In this document: piece by piece, positions 1 through 11,633 of the stretch
Numbering within the stretch: the stretch's first letter is position 1
Layout: each line of letters starts with the position of its first letter
Source: Clostridia bacterium
GTDB taxonomy: Bacteria; Bacillota; Clostridia; Christensenellales; UBA1242
Assembly: GCA_009929275.1 (NCBI GenBank)
Contig: SAAW01000007.1
Span: forward strand, 1 to 47,863
DNA length: 47,863 nt
Direction: 5' to 3'
Translations under genes and position numbers: made by a program
The notes under the pieces: generated by a model
The model's input: the letters and a program-made list of their open reading frames with translations, nothing else
Databases searched by the model: none
Told to the model about the DNA's origin: nothing

Positions 1-1
1 T

Positions 2-3000
2 TTTGCAAGTTATTACACAACATACACGGATATTATTGGCAACGCTCTTAAAGGGAATAACTATTCCTACACAATAATTTCTTATGCGGAAACAAACACT
101 TCGTCATATCACCCAACAATCTATTTTGACCCTGTGTCAAATTCTCTTTCAGGGACGACCTATTCAAATTATTCAAGGATTTCAACCACGACAGCAAACG
201 AAGCAAATGTTTTCTTGCCATCAGGGCTCACTCAAGGGAACCCAGTTTTACTGTATTATAAAAATGGTGAAAATTTTTCTCAGATGATTAATAACTACAC
301 AATAGAAACATTCTATGGAAGTTCAATAACATTGTTCATCACAGGTGGTGAGGATTTAGATGACGATATATATAACATTGAATACAACTCCACTTTGGTG
401 AAGTCGAATTCTAGCATCAGTGGCAATGGAAATGTGCCTTGTTCAATAGAATTTCATGAGATAAATGCGAACGACACAGATTTCACAGCATTTCAAGCAC
501 TTGTTGTCACAGGAGTGAGAAAAGTTGTCATAAATTTTTATGGCGTCGGAGAAGTGAATATTCGGGCACTCAAAGATGGCGGACAAAAGGGAACGGGGAC
601 ATATGTGTCTGCTTATTCACAAACATCTATCATTAGTATAGACAGGAAAATTATTTCAGTTATAATCCCAGATGCAACTATGGGCTATTTTGACGAAGCA
701 TCACTCACCTTTATCTACACAGAAGAAGGTGGTGTGAAAACATATTATAGGCGTGACACAGATCACCCAAATGACTCAAGTTATGACATAGCAATAGAAG
801 ATATAATTGTTGGAGGTAATTCCTCACTTGTTTTTGCCAGTGATAGGACTTCTATCCTTGTCGAACTTTTGCCAAAATTCCTTGATGGACAAGATTATAC
901 GGATTACGAAGTGGGCAACTATTTGAAGAGCATAACAGCAGAATTTAACAACAGTTTATATGAGATAATTATAGACCCAACTTATGACAAAGGCACGCTT
1001 TGGGTGAATGGAATGTCAATCACAAATGAAGATGTCGAACTTATCATAGACGATTCAAACTGTGTCTATTGTGGTGTTTCTCAAGAGCCAATAATAACCA
1101 GTCTAAATTACATTTCAGTTAACTCAGAAACTGGCGCAAGGACTCTTACACAAATCAATTATAATAGCAATAATGTCAGTTATTTGGGCAACACAATTAA
1201 TGCAGGTTCTGGTGCATACGTTCAAATAGTTCTCACATCAGGCAATTATGTTGGAACACTCACAAAATATTATACAATCCAGCAGTTAAAACTAGATGGT
1301 TCAAATCTTCCATCTGGGAAATCAATTAGTTATGACGCCTCTCTTTCAGAGTCGGTTGTTTTCACAGGAAGCGCCATAACAAAATCTTTCCAAAACAATC
1401 AATCTGTAAGTTATATCAAAGTTATTTCAAACGACGGGGTAACATTAAAACAATTAATATTAGGGACGGATTTCAACGTTGACTATCTAAATCATATCAA
1501 CGCAGGCACAGCAACAATCAAATTGCAAGGCACAGGAAACAATGTTCAAGGTTTAATGACAAAAACTTTCACAATCGAGAGAAAAACAGTCACAATTTCG
1601 GACATTGAAAACAGATATGACTTCACTTCGGGTAAATCCATAGAGTTTAACGGACTTGTCATTAAGCCTGAAGTATCTTCAATCAGAAGTAGCACTTCAA
1701 TATATTTCGATTATGACAGAAACACAGTGGGATATTACACATATAATTCAACAAGCGGGCAATATGTTGCCGTTAGTAACAACTATGGTGGCCCACGAAG
1801 CGTCGGGACATATTATGTGAAAGTGGACATAACAAAAGATAAGAATTCTCTTTATTATAACTACACCGGAAGTGTCTATCTTAGGTATGACATAACAGCA
1901 CTTGATATTTCTAATAACGATGATATAGATGTCATAATGGAGGCAGGACCTTATTATTTCAAAGCAACGAGTTATTTCCCAACGATTGTGGTCAAATGGT
2001 ATGGCCCAGAATGGTTAACAAGTTCCACTCCATACACAGGAACAGGTTCATATACATGGCAGACTTTAAGCGAAACAACTGCATATGTTATTGATAAGAC
2101 GGCAGTCGACACAAATGGAAACAAAATTAATTATAATGTCGGTTCGGCGTCAATCTCAATTGACGGTGCAGGGAATTTCACTGGGAAAAAGACAATTGCT
2201 TTTGAAATTGAGAAACGAGATATATCTCTTGTTGGCGGAGCGACTTCTCTTAGTCCAGCCCCAACAGTTGTGGCAAAGACATACACTGGCAAGCAAATTG
2301 CTCCAACGGCAAGCGAGCTTACTGTCAAATATAATAATGTTGACGTGACATATAACATAATAAGTTATGGCGAGAACATCAACGCGGGTGACAACGCGGG
2401 CAGTGTCACCATTCAAGGGACAGGCAACTATACAGGAACATACACAATTTACTTTAACATAGCAAAATTACAAATAAATTCGAGCAACCTTTCTGTCACA
2501 TATGCTCAAAGCAAATATTATTATACAGGTTTTGAAATTGAGCCTAATATTTCCGAATTAAAATATTTGTATACAGTCAGCGAAGCAAGTTCTTACTATC
2601 TTGTCATTAGGTCAAATCATTACACAGTCACTGGCTATGACAATAACACAAACGCAGGCTTAGGGATAATTTATTTGTCGTTTAACATAACAGGTGGAAA
2701 TTATAGTGGCAGTGCCTCAATATATTTCACAATTTCACCTCAACTTCTCACTTCGGATAAATTTATTGTAAGTGAAAATGCTTCAATTGTGGGACAGTTG
2801 CCAACAAACACAATTTCTTCAAGCGTCTATTCGGGGAATGCCATAACAAAAACTCTCTATTTCCACTTAATAACTGGTGTGGACGGAAATGGAGTGGTAA
2901 CCTCATCTCAACTTTTACAACTAACAAACGATTATACAATTGCTTATGCAAACAATCTTAATGTGGGCACGGCGTCAATAACGGTCACAGGTGCTGGGAA

Positions 3001-6000
3001 TTTTGACTCAAATTCCTCAATTGTTGTTACTTTTAGGATAACGGCCATGAGCATTCTTCAAGCAATTGAAAGCGGGCTTCTCAGAGTTTCAAGCACAACT
3101 TCGTCGCCTGATGATATTAGTGTGACTTTAACAACACTTATGATTTTAGCCACAAAATATCTTCAAAATGAGAGTTACACAAGGACAGATGTCACTCCAA
3201 ATTTGACCATTTTCTCCACAACAAGCAATAAGAATTTGGTTAGATTGCAAGATTATATGCTCGAATTGGTGAGAGGTGACGGCACAACATACGGCGACAA
3301 CAAGAGTGTCGGCACAAATAATCAACTCAAAATTAAAGGAATGGGCAATTTTAATGAATATTGCATTGTCTATTATGACATCGTAGCAAGAAGTCTTAAA
3401 ACTCTGTCAAGTTCCATTTCAGTAATCAGCGATAAGGAATATACAGGTTCAGCAATTTTTCCAACTGCAAATATTTCGATTACAGACGGGACTTATAGGT
3501 TAGTTTTAAACAGAGATTACACAATAAGCTACTCCAACAACACAGAGTGTGGCACAGCAAGTTTTGTCCTTAATGGAATTGGCAACTATAGAAGTGATGT
3601 AACAAGCACTTTTAAGATTGTCGAGAGGAATATTGCCACTCATTATAATGAATTTGTATTTTCTGCCTTAGAGAAATCATACACAGGTTCTGCAATAATT
3701 CTTTCTGGAGATGATATAACCTATCGTTTCACTTTAAAAGATGAAATTCTCGAATATCTGGAAGATTTCACAATTGTTGAAGGTAGTTTTTCAAACAACA
3801 CAAATGCAGGCATAGCGTCGCTTACTATTCAAGGAAATGGCAACTTCACTGGAGTCTACACATATTTCTTCACAATCATTCCTCAGTCATATGACATTTC
3901 AACTTGGACAATTGATTTGAGTAATGGTGGAAACCAACCAATAGCACAAGTGGGAGGAATTTATATATACAGATTTACAAAGGATTTTGTAACTCCAAAA
4001 CCTGTGATTAAAGATGCTTACGGAAACACAGTGCCAGAGAATAACTACACCTTGGTGTATTACAGGAATCAGGGAATTTCGCATTCCTATAACACCTCAA
4101 CGAGCCAATGGGTCACAGACAAGACAGATATCGAACTTCCAATGATTGGCATAGTGTTAAGCGGAAATTATTCTGGCGAAACTTCGAGGAATTTTGGCAT
4201 CGGAAAGATTGAGATTAGTATTAGTGACCTTAACATAAATTTCTGGGAAACGATTTATTATAACGGAAGCGAAATGATGATTTCTCCGGAAGATTTAGTC
4301 ATAAAACTTAAAGAAACAAACTATTCTTCAGAATATATTTTTACAATAAGTGATTTTGAAAACCTAATAAATGGCTATTTCCAAAATTCTCTTCTTCAAA
4401 GTGATGATATTTCTACAAATAATACAGACGCAGGAACAGGTTCCATAATAGTTAATTTTGGAGGGACAAACAATACCTACAGCGGAACAATCATCATTGA
4501 CTACACGATAAATAGAACAGAACTAACTTCAAGCAGGCTTAATTTTGCTCAAAGTTTAACAAACAGCGAAGTTTTCACAGGCTTGGCAATCACAAAAGAC
4601 TTCACAAGCAAGATTACAATTGGAGAGATTGAAAAGATATTGGTGCTGGGAACAGACTTTACAATTGCACCATATTCAGCAAATGTTGATGTTGGCATTG
4701 TAACAATAACAATCTCGGGCATCGGCAACTTCACAGGAACGAAAGACATTCAGTTCACAATTGTTTCTCGCTCTCTTTCAAGCACAACGGGCGGGGTTGA
4801 AGATTTTGTTATTTCTGACATCTCAGACAAAACATATAATTATAAAAGTGCAATTAATGTGGAGTCGTCGATTATCATAACATATGACAACGGGACGACA
4901 ACACAGACTCTTGTTAATGGTGTGGATTTTGTTGTTGATAATTACACAAGCAACATTAATGTTGGGATTGCGACTGTAACAGTCAGAGGGATAGGAAATT
5001 ATACAGGGCTAAAGAGCAAGAATTTCAATATTATCCAAAAAGTAATCACAGACGGCAATATTACATTGACCGGAAGCAGTATAAAATTCTTCACAGGCGA
5101 AAATATTAAACTAGTTGACGGGACGGACGCTATTAAAGGAACATATTTTAACATCACAATCGACGGTAAAGAAATTGTTAAAATCTATAATAGCGATATC
5201 TCAATTACTGCAGAAAGGGACAGCACTTTTGGATATTTTAACAACTTAAACATTGGAACTGCCACAGTCGTGTTTGAACTTGATGACAACTATCGCGGAA
5301 TAAAATTGACGCTAACTTTCACCATTTCTTCAAGGCAATATGACGCTTTGTCGTTTAATATTCCAACAATTTATGATCAAGTTGGCACAGGCTCTGCAAT
5401 CACTCCAGACTATGTAATGCACGACGGGGTGTATATCTACACTTCTGGACCAATCACCTATACGAACGAAAATGGGAAAGTAAATATTCTAACGACAAAT
5501 GATTACACACTCAGTTCATATAAAAACAATGTGAATTATGGTTTGGCATACATAACAATAAGTTTTATAAATAACTACACCGGAAATGCCACAAAGACTT
5601 TCCAAATTGTCAAGGCAACAGCCACGCAGGCAGATTTTGAAAATGACATTGGAAGCAATTATTATATTGTCCCAGCAGGCGCCACATCTATCACACAACC
5701 GATTAGATATAACAGTGTGTCAACCTTAGCAGACCTTATCATTGTGAATTCCAATTGTGAGCAAATCACAAAGTTGAGTTGGGTTTCTTCCACAATAAAA
5801 TTGAACACCATAGGCGATTATAATGTCTATGCCTATTACAATCCAAACACAGCAACTCATAATGACTTAATTGTGACGTTATCATTCACCGTGCAAAAAG
5901 GTGTCTACACTGAAGACGCGTTTAACCTTTATAGTGACGGAAACGAATATAAAGCGGTCTACTATAAAATGGGAGTTAAACTTTCCGATGTTGTCCTCCC

Positions 6001-8308
6001 AGACGGGTTCAGCTGGCAATATCAACAAGTTGACTTTGACGATATCACTGCGGGAACATATTATTTCATTGAAAATGGAAATTTTGTCTCTGTAATTCTT
6101 GCATCAAAAGATTCAGCAGACATCACAAAAACATATTATGAGAGAGATGTTGATTTGGATAAAGCAGAGTATGTCATTAATGCAAATGAAGAATACCTTG
6201 AATTCACATTCTTTGCTAAATACAATGGAAATTCGACACTATATGAAGATTATAAAGACATTTCTGTGAAAGTGAGGCTGTACAGAGGAAATTTGGACGC
6301 AAACATTTTTGCATATAAGACAGTATATGTCACATACAATCCAAACCTAACAGCGTCGTCAATTTACATCAAAAATCCATGGGAATGGGTTGTGTCGCAA
6401 AATGGAAATTCTTCAATTCTCACAGCAAGTGGCACTGCTTATGTATTGTTGCTTACCTATAATCCACTTAACGCAACAGATAATGACACAATTGTGAATG
6501 GTGGCTTCCCAAAAAGTCTTTTCGGCAAAAAACAGAATTATAACATTGCCGAAGTTTCAATTAAGATTTATGTTCAAAAAGCAGACTATTTAAAAGAAAC
6601 AATAGAAGATATGCTTGCAGGCTTTGAAGTTCCATCAAAGATTTATAAAACAGGTTTAATTGTTAGAGATTTAGACATAACTTTGCCAATCGGATTTATT
6701 TTTGAAAATTCTGAGCAAAACTTGTTTTTCGGAGCAAACAAAGTTGCAATTATTTATAACTATGAGTCCATTAACAACAGAAATTACAATCCTTTTGGAG
6801 AAACTCTTTCGGAGAGAATTTATGTTACAATTAATGTTATTTCTCCAACTTTGCGAGGAGAATTAAGCATAACTTCAGACACCCACAGCGAAGTGGAACT
6901 ATCGAGTCAAAATGGGATTGTCGTCGTGAGAGATTATGAGTCGACCGTCGCTAAGAACGGGTTAATCGTTCCTTATTTGGTTACTTATTACAACATCTAT
7001 CTTGAAACGTGGACGGAAGTTCAAGGCACGGCTGAGTGGGTGAACGGGAGTGAAGTCTTGCTCTCAGTCGGGTTCATAACTCGAACAATCAAATTCTATC
7101 CAACAGACAAAAACTTTATCTCTGGTGAAAATTCAACAACCTTTAATGTAACAATTCAGATCACGCAAGTGGCAGTAAACACTGATTTAATTAAGTTTGC
7201 AGAAAATTCACAGACAATCACCTATAAAAACTCTCCAACTTTGTCTAGAATAAATAAGATTGAGATTTTGGGGACGACAGCATTTGCAAACACAAACGAT
7301 ATCTACTACACATATAAGAAAATATACTTTGATTCAAACGGTGAAATCATTGAAGAAAGCCTCTTAGGAGAGAGCATAGAGTTCACCTCACAGACAATAT
7401 TTGACGCTGGTGGTGACGGGACTATTTATGAATTTGCCTACTTAATCACCGCCCATTTCACACGGGGCTATTGCACATACTTTAATTTTGGAGATTATTC
7501 ACCAAGCAAATATATCTATGTGAACAAAGCAGACCTTGTGCTGTCGTTTGACGATATGACGAGAACATATAGCGATTTAATTATCAACAACGACACAGTT
7601 TCACGCGTCGGAGGGCTAGAAGTTTTGAGCAAAAACGACTACACTCTTTCTGTGTATGACGTAGACGGAATTCTTGTCACATTAGATAATTCGACCAATG
7701 CTGGCATCTACACTTTGGTTTTGAGATTAAAATCATCTGTTGCAAACAACTATGTCGTCAAAGATGAAAGCGGAAACATTTTGGAAAATCTCACTCTCAC
7801 AGCAACATATATAATAGCAAGAAAAGAGATTAGTGACTTCACACTTTTAGTCAACGGAATTTTGAGGAATACGGGCGAAATTCATAACAATAAAATTACT
7901 GTTATCTTTGATGAAAAAGAGTTTTTGAATGGAGAAATTCCAGAATATGAGATTGTCTACACATTAGATGGAAAAATGGTTATTAATGTTGTTTCGCAAG
8001 GCACATATGTTGTGAGCATTGTGTTTGTTGGCGAAAACTATGTTGTGAAAAAGACCCATACTTTCCAAGTCTATGAGACAAGTGGCTATGAAAATGTGCT
8101 CTTAATTGTGATTATAATTGGGGCTGTGCTTCTCATAACTTTGGCAATAATCATCTCAGTGAGAATTAGCAGGAAGAAGCATAAGAAAGCAATTCAAAAA
8201 GAACAGTTAAAACGCATAAACAAAAAATTGCAATCAGTCTCTTCAAAAAAAGATTTGGATAACAATCAAATTGATGAGTCAAATAACAGCACAAAAAATC
8301 ACAAATAA
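2..8308 (+). CDS. Giant MBG/YDG-repeat surface protein, 5' truncated by window edge
   Basis: The frame is open from base 2, with no stop before TAA at 8306-8308, so at least 2768 residues are visible and the true start is off the left edge; a GTG at 134 is only an internal codon. The protein is a string of about fifteen beta-sandwich repeats, each ending in a pattern like N-x-x-N-A/V-G-T-A-x-I-T-I-x-G-x-G-N-Y/F-T-G followed by a beta strand F-x-I. This is the look of MBG/YDG-type bacterial Ig-like repeats. The last ~75 residues hold one hydrophobic helix (LLIVIIIGAVLLITLAIII) followed by a Lys/Arg-rich tail, so it is probably anchored in the membrane with the repeats outside. There is no LPXTG sorting motif. 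The role is inferred to be adhesion or surface coat. A terminator follows directly. Confidence 0.85.
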   Translation, partial: FASYYTTYTDIIGNALKGNNYSYTIISYAETNTSSYHPTIYFDPVSNSLSGTTYSNYSRISTTTANEANVFLPSGLTQGNPVLLYYKNGENFSQMINNYTIETFYGSSITLFITGGEDLDDDIYNIEYNSTLVKSNSSISGNGNVPCSIEFHEINANDTDFTAFQALVVTGVRKVVINFYGVGEVNIRALKDGGQKGTGTYVSAYSQTSIISIDRKIISVIIPDATMGYFDEASLTFIYTEEGGVKTYYRRDTDHPNDSSYDIAIEDIIVGGNSSLVFASDRTSILVELLPKFLDGQDYTDYEVGNYLKSITAEFNNSLYEIIIDPTYDKGTLWVNGMSITNEDVELIIDDSNCVYCGVSQEPIITSLNYISVNSETGARTLTQINYNSNNVSYLGNTINAGSGAYVQIVLTSGNYVGTLTKYYTIQQLKLDGSNLPSGKSISYDASLSESVVFTGSAITKSFQNNQSVSYIKVISNDGVTLKQLILGTDFNVDYLNHINAGTATIKLQGTGNNVQGLMTKTFTIERKTVTISDIENRYDFTSGKSIEFNGLVIKPEVSSIRSSTSIYFDYDRNTVGYYTYNSTSGQYVAVSNNYGGPRSVGTYYVKVDITKDKNSLYYNYTGSVYLRYDITALDISNNDDIDVIMEAGPYYFKATSYFPTIVVKWYGPEWLTSSTPYTGTGSYTWQTLSETTAYVIDKTAVDTNGNKINYNVGSASISIDGAGNFTGKKTIAFEIEKRDISLVGGATSLSPAPTVVAKTYTGKQIAPTASELTVKYNNVDVTYNIISYGENINAGDNAGSVTIQGTGNYTGTYTIYFNIAKLQINSSNLSVTYAQSKYYYTGFEIEPNISELKYLYTVSEASSYYLVIRSNHYTVTGYDNNTNAGLGIIYLSFNITGGNYSGSASIYFTISPQLLTSDKFIVSENASIVGQLPTNTISSSVYSGNAITKTLYFHLITGVDGNGVVTSSQLLQLTNDYTIAYANNLNVGTASITVTGAGNFDSNSSIVVTFRITAMSILQAIESGLLRVSSTTSSPDDISVTLTTLMILATKYLQNESYTRTDVTPNLTIFSTTSNKNLVRLQDYMLELVRGDGTTYGDNKSVGTNNQLKIKGMGNFNEYCIVYYDIVARSLKTLSSSISVISDKEYTGSAIFPTANISITDGTYRLVLNRDYTISYSNNTECGTASFVLNGIGNYRSDVTSTFKIVERNIATHYNEFVFSALEKSYTGSAIILSGDDITYRFTLKDEILEYLEDFTIVEGSFSNNTNAGIASLTIQGNGNFTGVYTYFFTIIPQSYDISTWTIDLSNGGNQPIAQVGGIYIYRFTKDFVTPKPVIKDAYGNTVPENNYTLVYYRNQGISHSYNTSTSQWVTDKTDIELPMIGIVLSGNYSGETSRNFGIGKIEISISDLNINFWETIYYNGSEMMISPEDLVIKLKETNYSSEYIFTISDFENLINGYFQNSLLQSDDISTNNTDAGTGSIIVNFGGTNNTYSGTIIIDYTINRTELTSSRLNFAQSLTNSEVFTGLAITKDFTSKITIGEIEKILVLGTDFTIAPYSANVDVGIVTITISGIGNFTGTKDIQFTIVSRSLSSTTGGVEDFVISDISDKTYNYKSAINVESSIIITYDNGTTTQTLVNGVDFVVDNYTSNINVGIATVTVRGIGNYTGLKSKNFNIIQKVITDGNITLTGSSIKFFTGENIKLVDGTDAIKGTYFNITIDGKEIVKIYNSDISITAERDSTFGYFNNLNIGTATVVFELDDNYRGIKLTLTFTISSRQYDALSFNIPTIYDQVGTGSAITPDYVMHDGVYIYTSGPITYTNENGKVNILTTNDYTLSSYKNNVNYGLAYITISFINNYTGNATKTFQIVKATATQADFENDIGSNYYIVPAGATSITQPIRYNSVSTLADLIIVNSNCEQITKLSWVSSTIKLNTIGDYNVYAYYNPNTATHNDLIVTLSFTVQKGVYTEDAFNLYSDGNEYKAVYYKMGVKLSDVVLPDGFSWQYQQVDFDDITAGTYYFIENGNFVSVILASKDSADITKTYYERDVDLDKAEYVINANEEYLEFTFFAKYNGNSTLYEDYKDISVKVRLYRGNLDANIFAYKTVYVTYNPNLTASSIYIKNPWEWVVSQNGNSSILTASGTAYVLLLTYNPLNATDNDTIVNGGFPKSLFGKKQNYNIAEVSIKIYVQKADYLKETIEDMLAGFEVPSKIYKTGLIVRDLDITLPIGFIFENSEQNLFFGANKVAIIYNYESINNRNYNPFGETLSERIYVTINVISPTLRGELSITSDTHSEVELSSQNGIVVVRDYESTVAKNGLIVPYLVTYYNIYLETWTEVQGTAEWVNGSEVLLSVGFITRTIKFYPTDKNFISGENSTTFNVTIQITQVAVNTDLIKFAENSQTITYKNSPTLSRINKIEILGTTAFANTNDIYYTYKKIYFDSNGEIIEESLLGESIEFTSQTIFDAGGDGTIYEFAYLITAHFTRGYCTYFNFGDYSPSKYIYVNKADLVLSFDDMTRTYSDLIINNDTVSRVGGLEVLSKNDYTLSVYDVDGILVTLDNSTNAGIYTLVLRLKSSVANNYVVKDESGNILENLTLTATYIIARKEISDFTLLVNGILRNTGEIHNNKITVIFDEKEFLNGEIPEYEIVYTLDGKMVINVVSQGTYVVSIVFVGENYVVKKTHTFQVYETSGYENVLLIVIIIGAVLLITLAIIISVRISRKKHKKAIQKEQLKRINKKLQSVSSKKDLDNNQIDESNNSTKNHK

Positions 8309-8316
8309 AATAAAAG

Positions 8317-8346
8317 AGGAATGAGAAATTTTTCATTCCTTTTTTT
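8317..8346 (+). terminator. Rho-independent terminator after the giant repeat gene
   Basis: An 8-bp perfect stem AGGAATGA/TCATTCCT (8317-8324 with 8333-8340) is followed by six T, 9 bases after the stop codon. Confidence 0.85.
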
Positions 8347-8375
8347 GTCTATTATGCTAAAAAAATCGACGTCTA

Positions 8376-8404
8376 TTGACAATAATAATTATGTAGTTTA
8401 TAAT
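8376..8404 (+). promoter_or_regulatory. Sigma-A promoter of the GLUG protein gene
   Basis: TTGACA (8376-8381) and TATAAT (8399-8404) are both perfect consensus hexamers, separated by exactly 17 bases and lying 30 bases before the gene start. Confidence 0.85.
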
Positions 8405-8433
8405 AAATTAACAAAAATGTGGGGGGAGATGAA

Positions 8434-11400
8434 ATGAAAAAATTTTTAATTTTTATCTTGATTGCAATCTCTGTGGTGAGTTTTGGACTTACAATATACT
8501 ATTTTTCTGCCGACAATGAAGTAATCTACATAAATAGTTCATATTTAGTCATTGATGTTGGAGAGATTGTGCCAACAGGCAACCTTGTCGCCTATAAAAA
8601 TAAAAACGAAAACACAACTTTGACTTATGATGTCAGTCAGAGCGGAAATGTTTTGTCATATAGTTCAAACGAAGAGTATTTCACCGCTATATCTGGTGGA
8701 GAAAGCAAGATTGTCGTTACGACAAACAACAGAAATTATTCCAAACTTATCATAAATGTTTTAGTTTGTGATGGAAGTGAAAATTATCCCTACATTATCT
8801 CAAATGAAACAGAATTAAAATTGATTGGAGTGAGTGACAAATATTTAACTTCAATGAATTATAAACTCGGCTCAGATATAATTTTTACTGAAAATATTGT
8901 GGGGAACTGGACTCCAATCTCAAATTTTTCAGGAACTTTTGATGGAGACTACTTCACAATCAGCAACATTTTAATCACCGACACAACCATTGGAACACTC
9001 ACAGAAGTCGGATTTTTTTCGTCTTTAACAAGCACAGGAATTGTGAAAAATCTTATTCTTGACAATATAACAATAAATGCAAATGCAACTTATATGGGTT
9101 CTGTTGTTGGCAAGAGCGAAGGTAAAATACAGACAAGCATCGCAACAGGTCAATTGTCAAACAAAGCGACGACAACGAGTTCTATCGGCGGAATTGTTGG
9201 ATTTTTAAACTACAACACTTCAAAGCCTATTGTTGATAGATGCGGTTTTGAGGGAGGCATTGAAACAGTAAATACCAGCACAACACTTCAAACTAACGGC
9301 GGAGTTGTGGGCTATAATTTCAAAGGAAGAATAACCGAGAGTTATTATAGAGCGACAAGCGAGGGATATGTTAAAAACAACCAGTCTAATTTTGGTGGAA
9401 TTGTGGGCAAAAATGAGGGAGACAACGAAGTAGTTGCAGAACTCTATGATTGCTATTTCTATATGGGCTTTAAAAGCAACGGAACAAATGAACCAAAAAT
9501 TGGCGGAATAATATACAGCAACATAAATTCATCTAATGAAAATATAATTTTGGGCAACTATTTCAGTGGACAGACGGCCTTATCCCAACAAAGCCAAATC
9601 GTTGTGTCTTCGCCAAGCAGTGTTATCGACACAAGGACGAATTGCTTTTTGTCAGCAACAGAGTTTGCTGTTTCTTCAAATTTTGTCACAGCCATCTATA
9701 CATCTGCGGGCTATTCTCGCTATTGGGATTTTGACACTGTGTGGTCAATGGGCGGGAAATATCCAATTATAAACACCTATTCTTCTGTGGGGTCAACATA
9801 TCTCATCGACGTCAGAGAAGTGCTGACTGCTTCGGATATCGTCACAGCACAAGAATTTTATGATGCAATCAGTGGAAATACAATTGTTGATAACAACACT
9901 TTTAGAGTCATTGGGACTTTGACAAGTGGAAAATATGAGATTAATTTTTCAAGTTTTGTGTGGGGCGACAGCACTCACCCAATTCCAAACATCTTTTCAG
10001 GCACAATAGTATGCGAAAACGAATGTGTTCTTAAAAATCTTACAATAACAAATTCTAGTGTTGCAAACAATGTGGGGCTCGTTAAAGAACTTTCAAAACA
10101 GGCAACAATAAGTGGTCTTTCTTTTGATAATATCAGAATAATCGGCACAAATGGCAGAAAAGTGGGCGTATTAGCGGGCGTTAATAAAGGTGCTAACATA
10201 AGCGAAATAACAATAAATAACGTGAGTGTGGAGATTGGCGGAGATTGTTTCGGCACATTGTTTGGAGCGAGTGAAAATGGCGACATTTCACATGGAATTA
10301 AATCTGTGAGTGTTCAGAATGTCGATGCAACGGCAAAATATTTTGTAATTGCTGGCGGACTTGTTGGAAAGAACTATTCAAACATCACCGCAACTCAAGC
10401 AAACTACTCAGTTGTCAGAAACATCAAACTTTTTGCAAGTTATCTTGGTGGAGTAGTAGGTTTTAATGCTGGAAGAATTGAATTTGTTTCAGCGAGCGGG
10501 ATATATTTTAACAAAGAACATAATAGCCAAACAATTTTAGACATTTATTCTGGAGAGACAAGAACAGACGGATTGCTAGACACCTCATCTTTATTTATTG
10601 GTGGGATTGCAGGGCTTAACACAGCAAGCATATATAATGTCTATGCCAGTTCAAATTTCACAGCAGAGTCTGGCTCTGGCTACAGGATTTATATGGGCGG
10701 AGTTGCGGGTGAGGCAACATCATTAAACGGCAGTTCTTCAATAATTTCTCGTGCATATGTCTATTCAACATCTTTGAAAGTTACGAGTTCTCATTCATCA
10801 AGAGTAGGCGGTGTGGCAGGCTATCATAAGGGGACAATATCAAATTGTGTTGTTGATAATGACTGTGTCATCGACACAATAATTTCAAATTCAAAAAGCA
10901 CCAGCACCAGTGGCAACGTCAGCAATCTCAGTATAGACGAATGCAGTGTTGTGGGTGGTTTGGTCGGATATGAAGCAAACAACACAAATTCATCTGCTTC
11001 AATCTATGAAAGCATTTCAAACGCAAAAACAATCAAAGGGTTTTATGCAGGTGGTTTGGCAGGCATTTCATATGGCAAGATAAGCAGGAGTTCCGTGGGG
11101 CTTAGAGATGAAGTTAATGGCAAAGTGGAGTTGCAAGGTTTCCTTGTCGGCGGACTAAGTGCCTTGATTTCAAATGGATATATAAAAGATTGTTACGCAA
11201 TTTGCAAACTAACAACCTCAAATTATGAAGGGTCATTCAAAGATGTCACATCTGTTATTAAACTTGATGTAAGTTCAGCGGGTGGACTTGTGGTTTTGGC
11301 AATAAATTCTTCCGTTCTTCAAGGGAATTATTGCGTAATAACATTTTTGGGAAATGGAGTAAGTTTTGCCACTTGTGCAGACACAAGCAACTATACTAAT

Positions 11401-11631
11401 CCAAGCACAATCATAGGAAATGTATATCAAACAGAAGGTTCTATTAAGACAAATTTTGGCACAAAACTCACCGAAGCAGACTTAAAAGGGAACGGAGGCA
11501 AAGGGTTTAAAAATTTCCAAGCAAATGTTGGCTCAGAAAATTTTGGAAGCACGTGGACGACTCAAGAAGGCAAATATCCAAAAATTGAAAAACTTGAAGA
11601 AAGTTGCCCTAATATAACAGGAATAATTTAA
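8434..11631 (+). CDS. Secreted GLUG-repeat protein with N-terminal Ig-like domain
   Basis: 1065 aa. I chose ATG 8434, which has a G-rich ribosome site (GGGGGGAG) a few bases upstream, over the in-frame GTG at 8419 that overlaps that site. The start MKKFLIFILIAISVVSFGL is a signal peptide or signal anchor. About residues 30-115 resemble a BIG2-like domain of the type that ends in a 'sGGeskIvVtt' strand. Most of the rest consists of GLUG-type repeats, with many G-G-I/L-V-G-x-N/Y cores followed by short strands, which predicts a long right-handed beta helix. The C-terminus has no membrane helix or sorting signal, so it may be held by the N-terminal hydrophobic segment or released. The gene has its own strong promoter and a terminator on each side, so it is monocistronic. 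An adhesive or surface role is inferred. Confidence 0.85.
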   Translation: MKKFLIFILIAISVVSFGLTIYYFSADNEVIYINSSYLVIDVGEIVPTGNLVAYKNKNENTTLTYDVSQSGNVLSYSSNEEYFTAISGGESKIVVTTNNRNYSKLIINVLVCDGSENYPYIISNETELKLIGVSDKYLTSMNYKLGSDIIFTENIVGNWTPISNFSGTFDGDYFTISNILITDTTIGTLTEVGFFSSLTSTGIVKNLILDNITINANATYMGSVVGKSEGKIQTSIATGQLSNKATTTSSIGGIVGFLNYNTSKPIVDRCGFEGGIETVNTSTTLQTNGGVVGYNFKGRITESYYRATSEGYVKNNQSNFGGIVGKNEGDNEVVAELYDCYFYMGFKSNGTNEPKIGGIIYSNINSSNENIILGNYFSGQTALSQQSQIVVSSPSSVIDTRTNCFLSATEFAVSSNFVTAIYTSAGYSRYWDFDTVWSMGGKYPIINTYSSVGSTYLIDVREVLTASDIVTAQEFYDAISGNTIVDNNTFRVIGTLTSGKYEINFSSFVWGDSTHPIPNIFSGTIVCENECVLKNLTITNSSVANNVGLVKELSKQATISGLSFDNIRIIGTNGRKVGVLAGVNKGANISEITINNVSVEIGGDCFGTLFGASENGDISHGIKSVSVQNVDATAKYFVIAGGLVGKNYSNITATQANYSVVRNIKLFASYLGGVVGFNAGRIEFVSASGIYFNKEHNSQTILDIYSGETRTDGLLDTSSLFIGGIAGLNTASIYNVYASSNFTAESGSGYRIYMGGVAGEATSLNGSSSIISRAYVYSTSLKVTSSHSSRVGGVAGYHKGTISNCVVDNDCVIDTIISNSKSTSTSGNVSNLSIDECSVVGGLVGYEANNTNSSASIYESISNAKTIKGFYAGGLAGISYGKISRSSVGLRDEVNGKVELQGFLVGGLSALISNGYIKDCYAICKLTTSNYEGSFKDVTSVIKLDVSSAGGLVVLAINSSVLQGNYCVITFLGNGVSFATCADTSNYTNPSTIIGNVYQTEGSIKTNFGTKLTEADLKGNGGKGFKNFQANVGSENFGSTWTTQEGKYPKIEKLEESCPNITGII

Positions 11632-11633
11632 TA

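Noticed and set aside
134-136. GTG 134 as start of the giant repeat protein
   Set aside because: The frame is open to the window edge with the same type of sequence, and there is no ribosome site; the gene is truncated.
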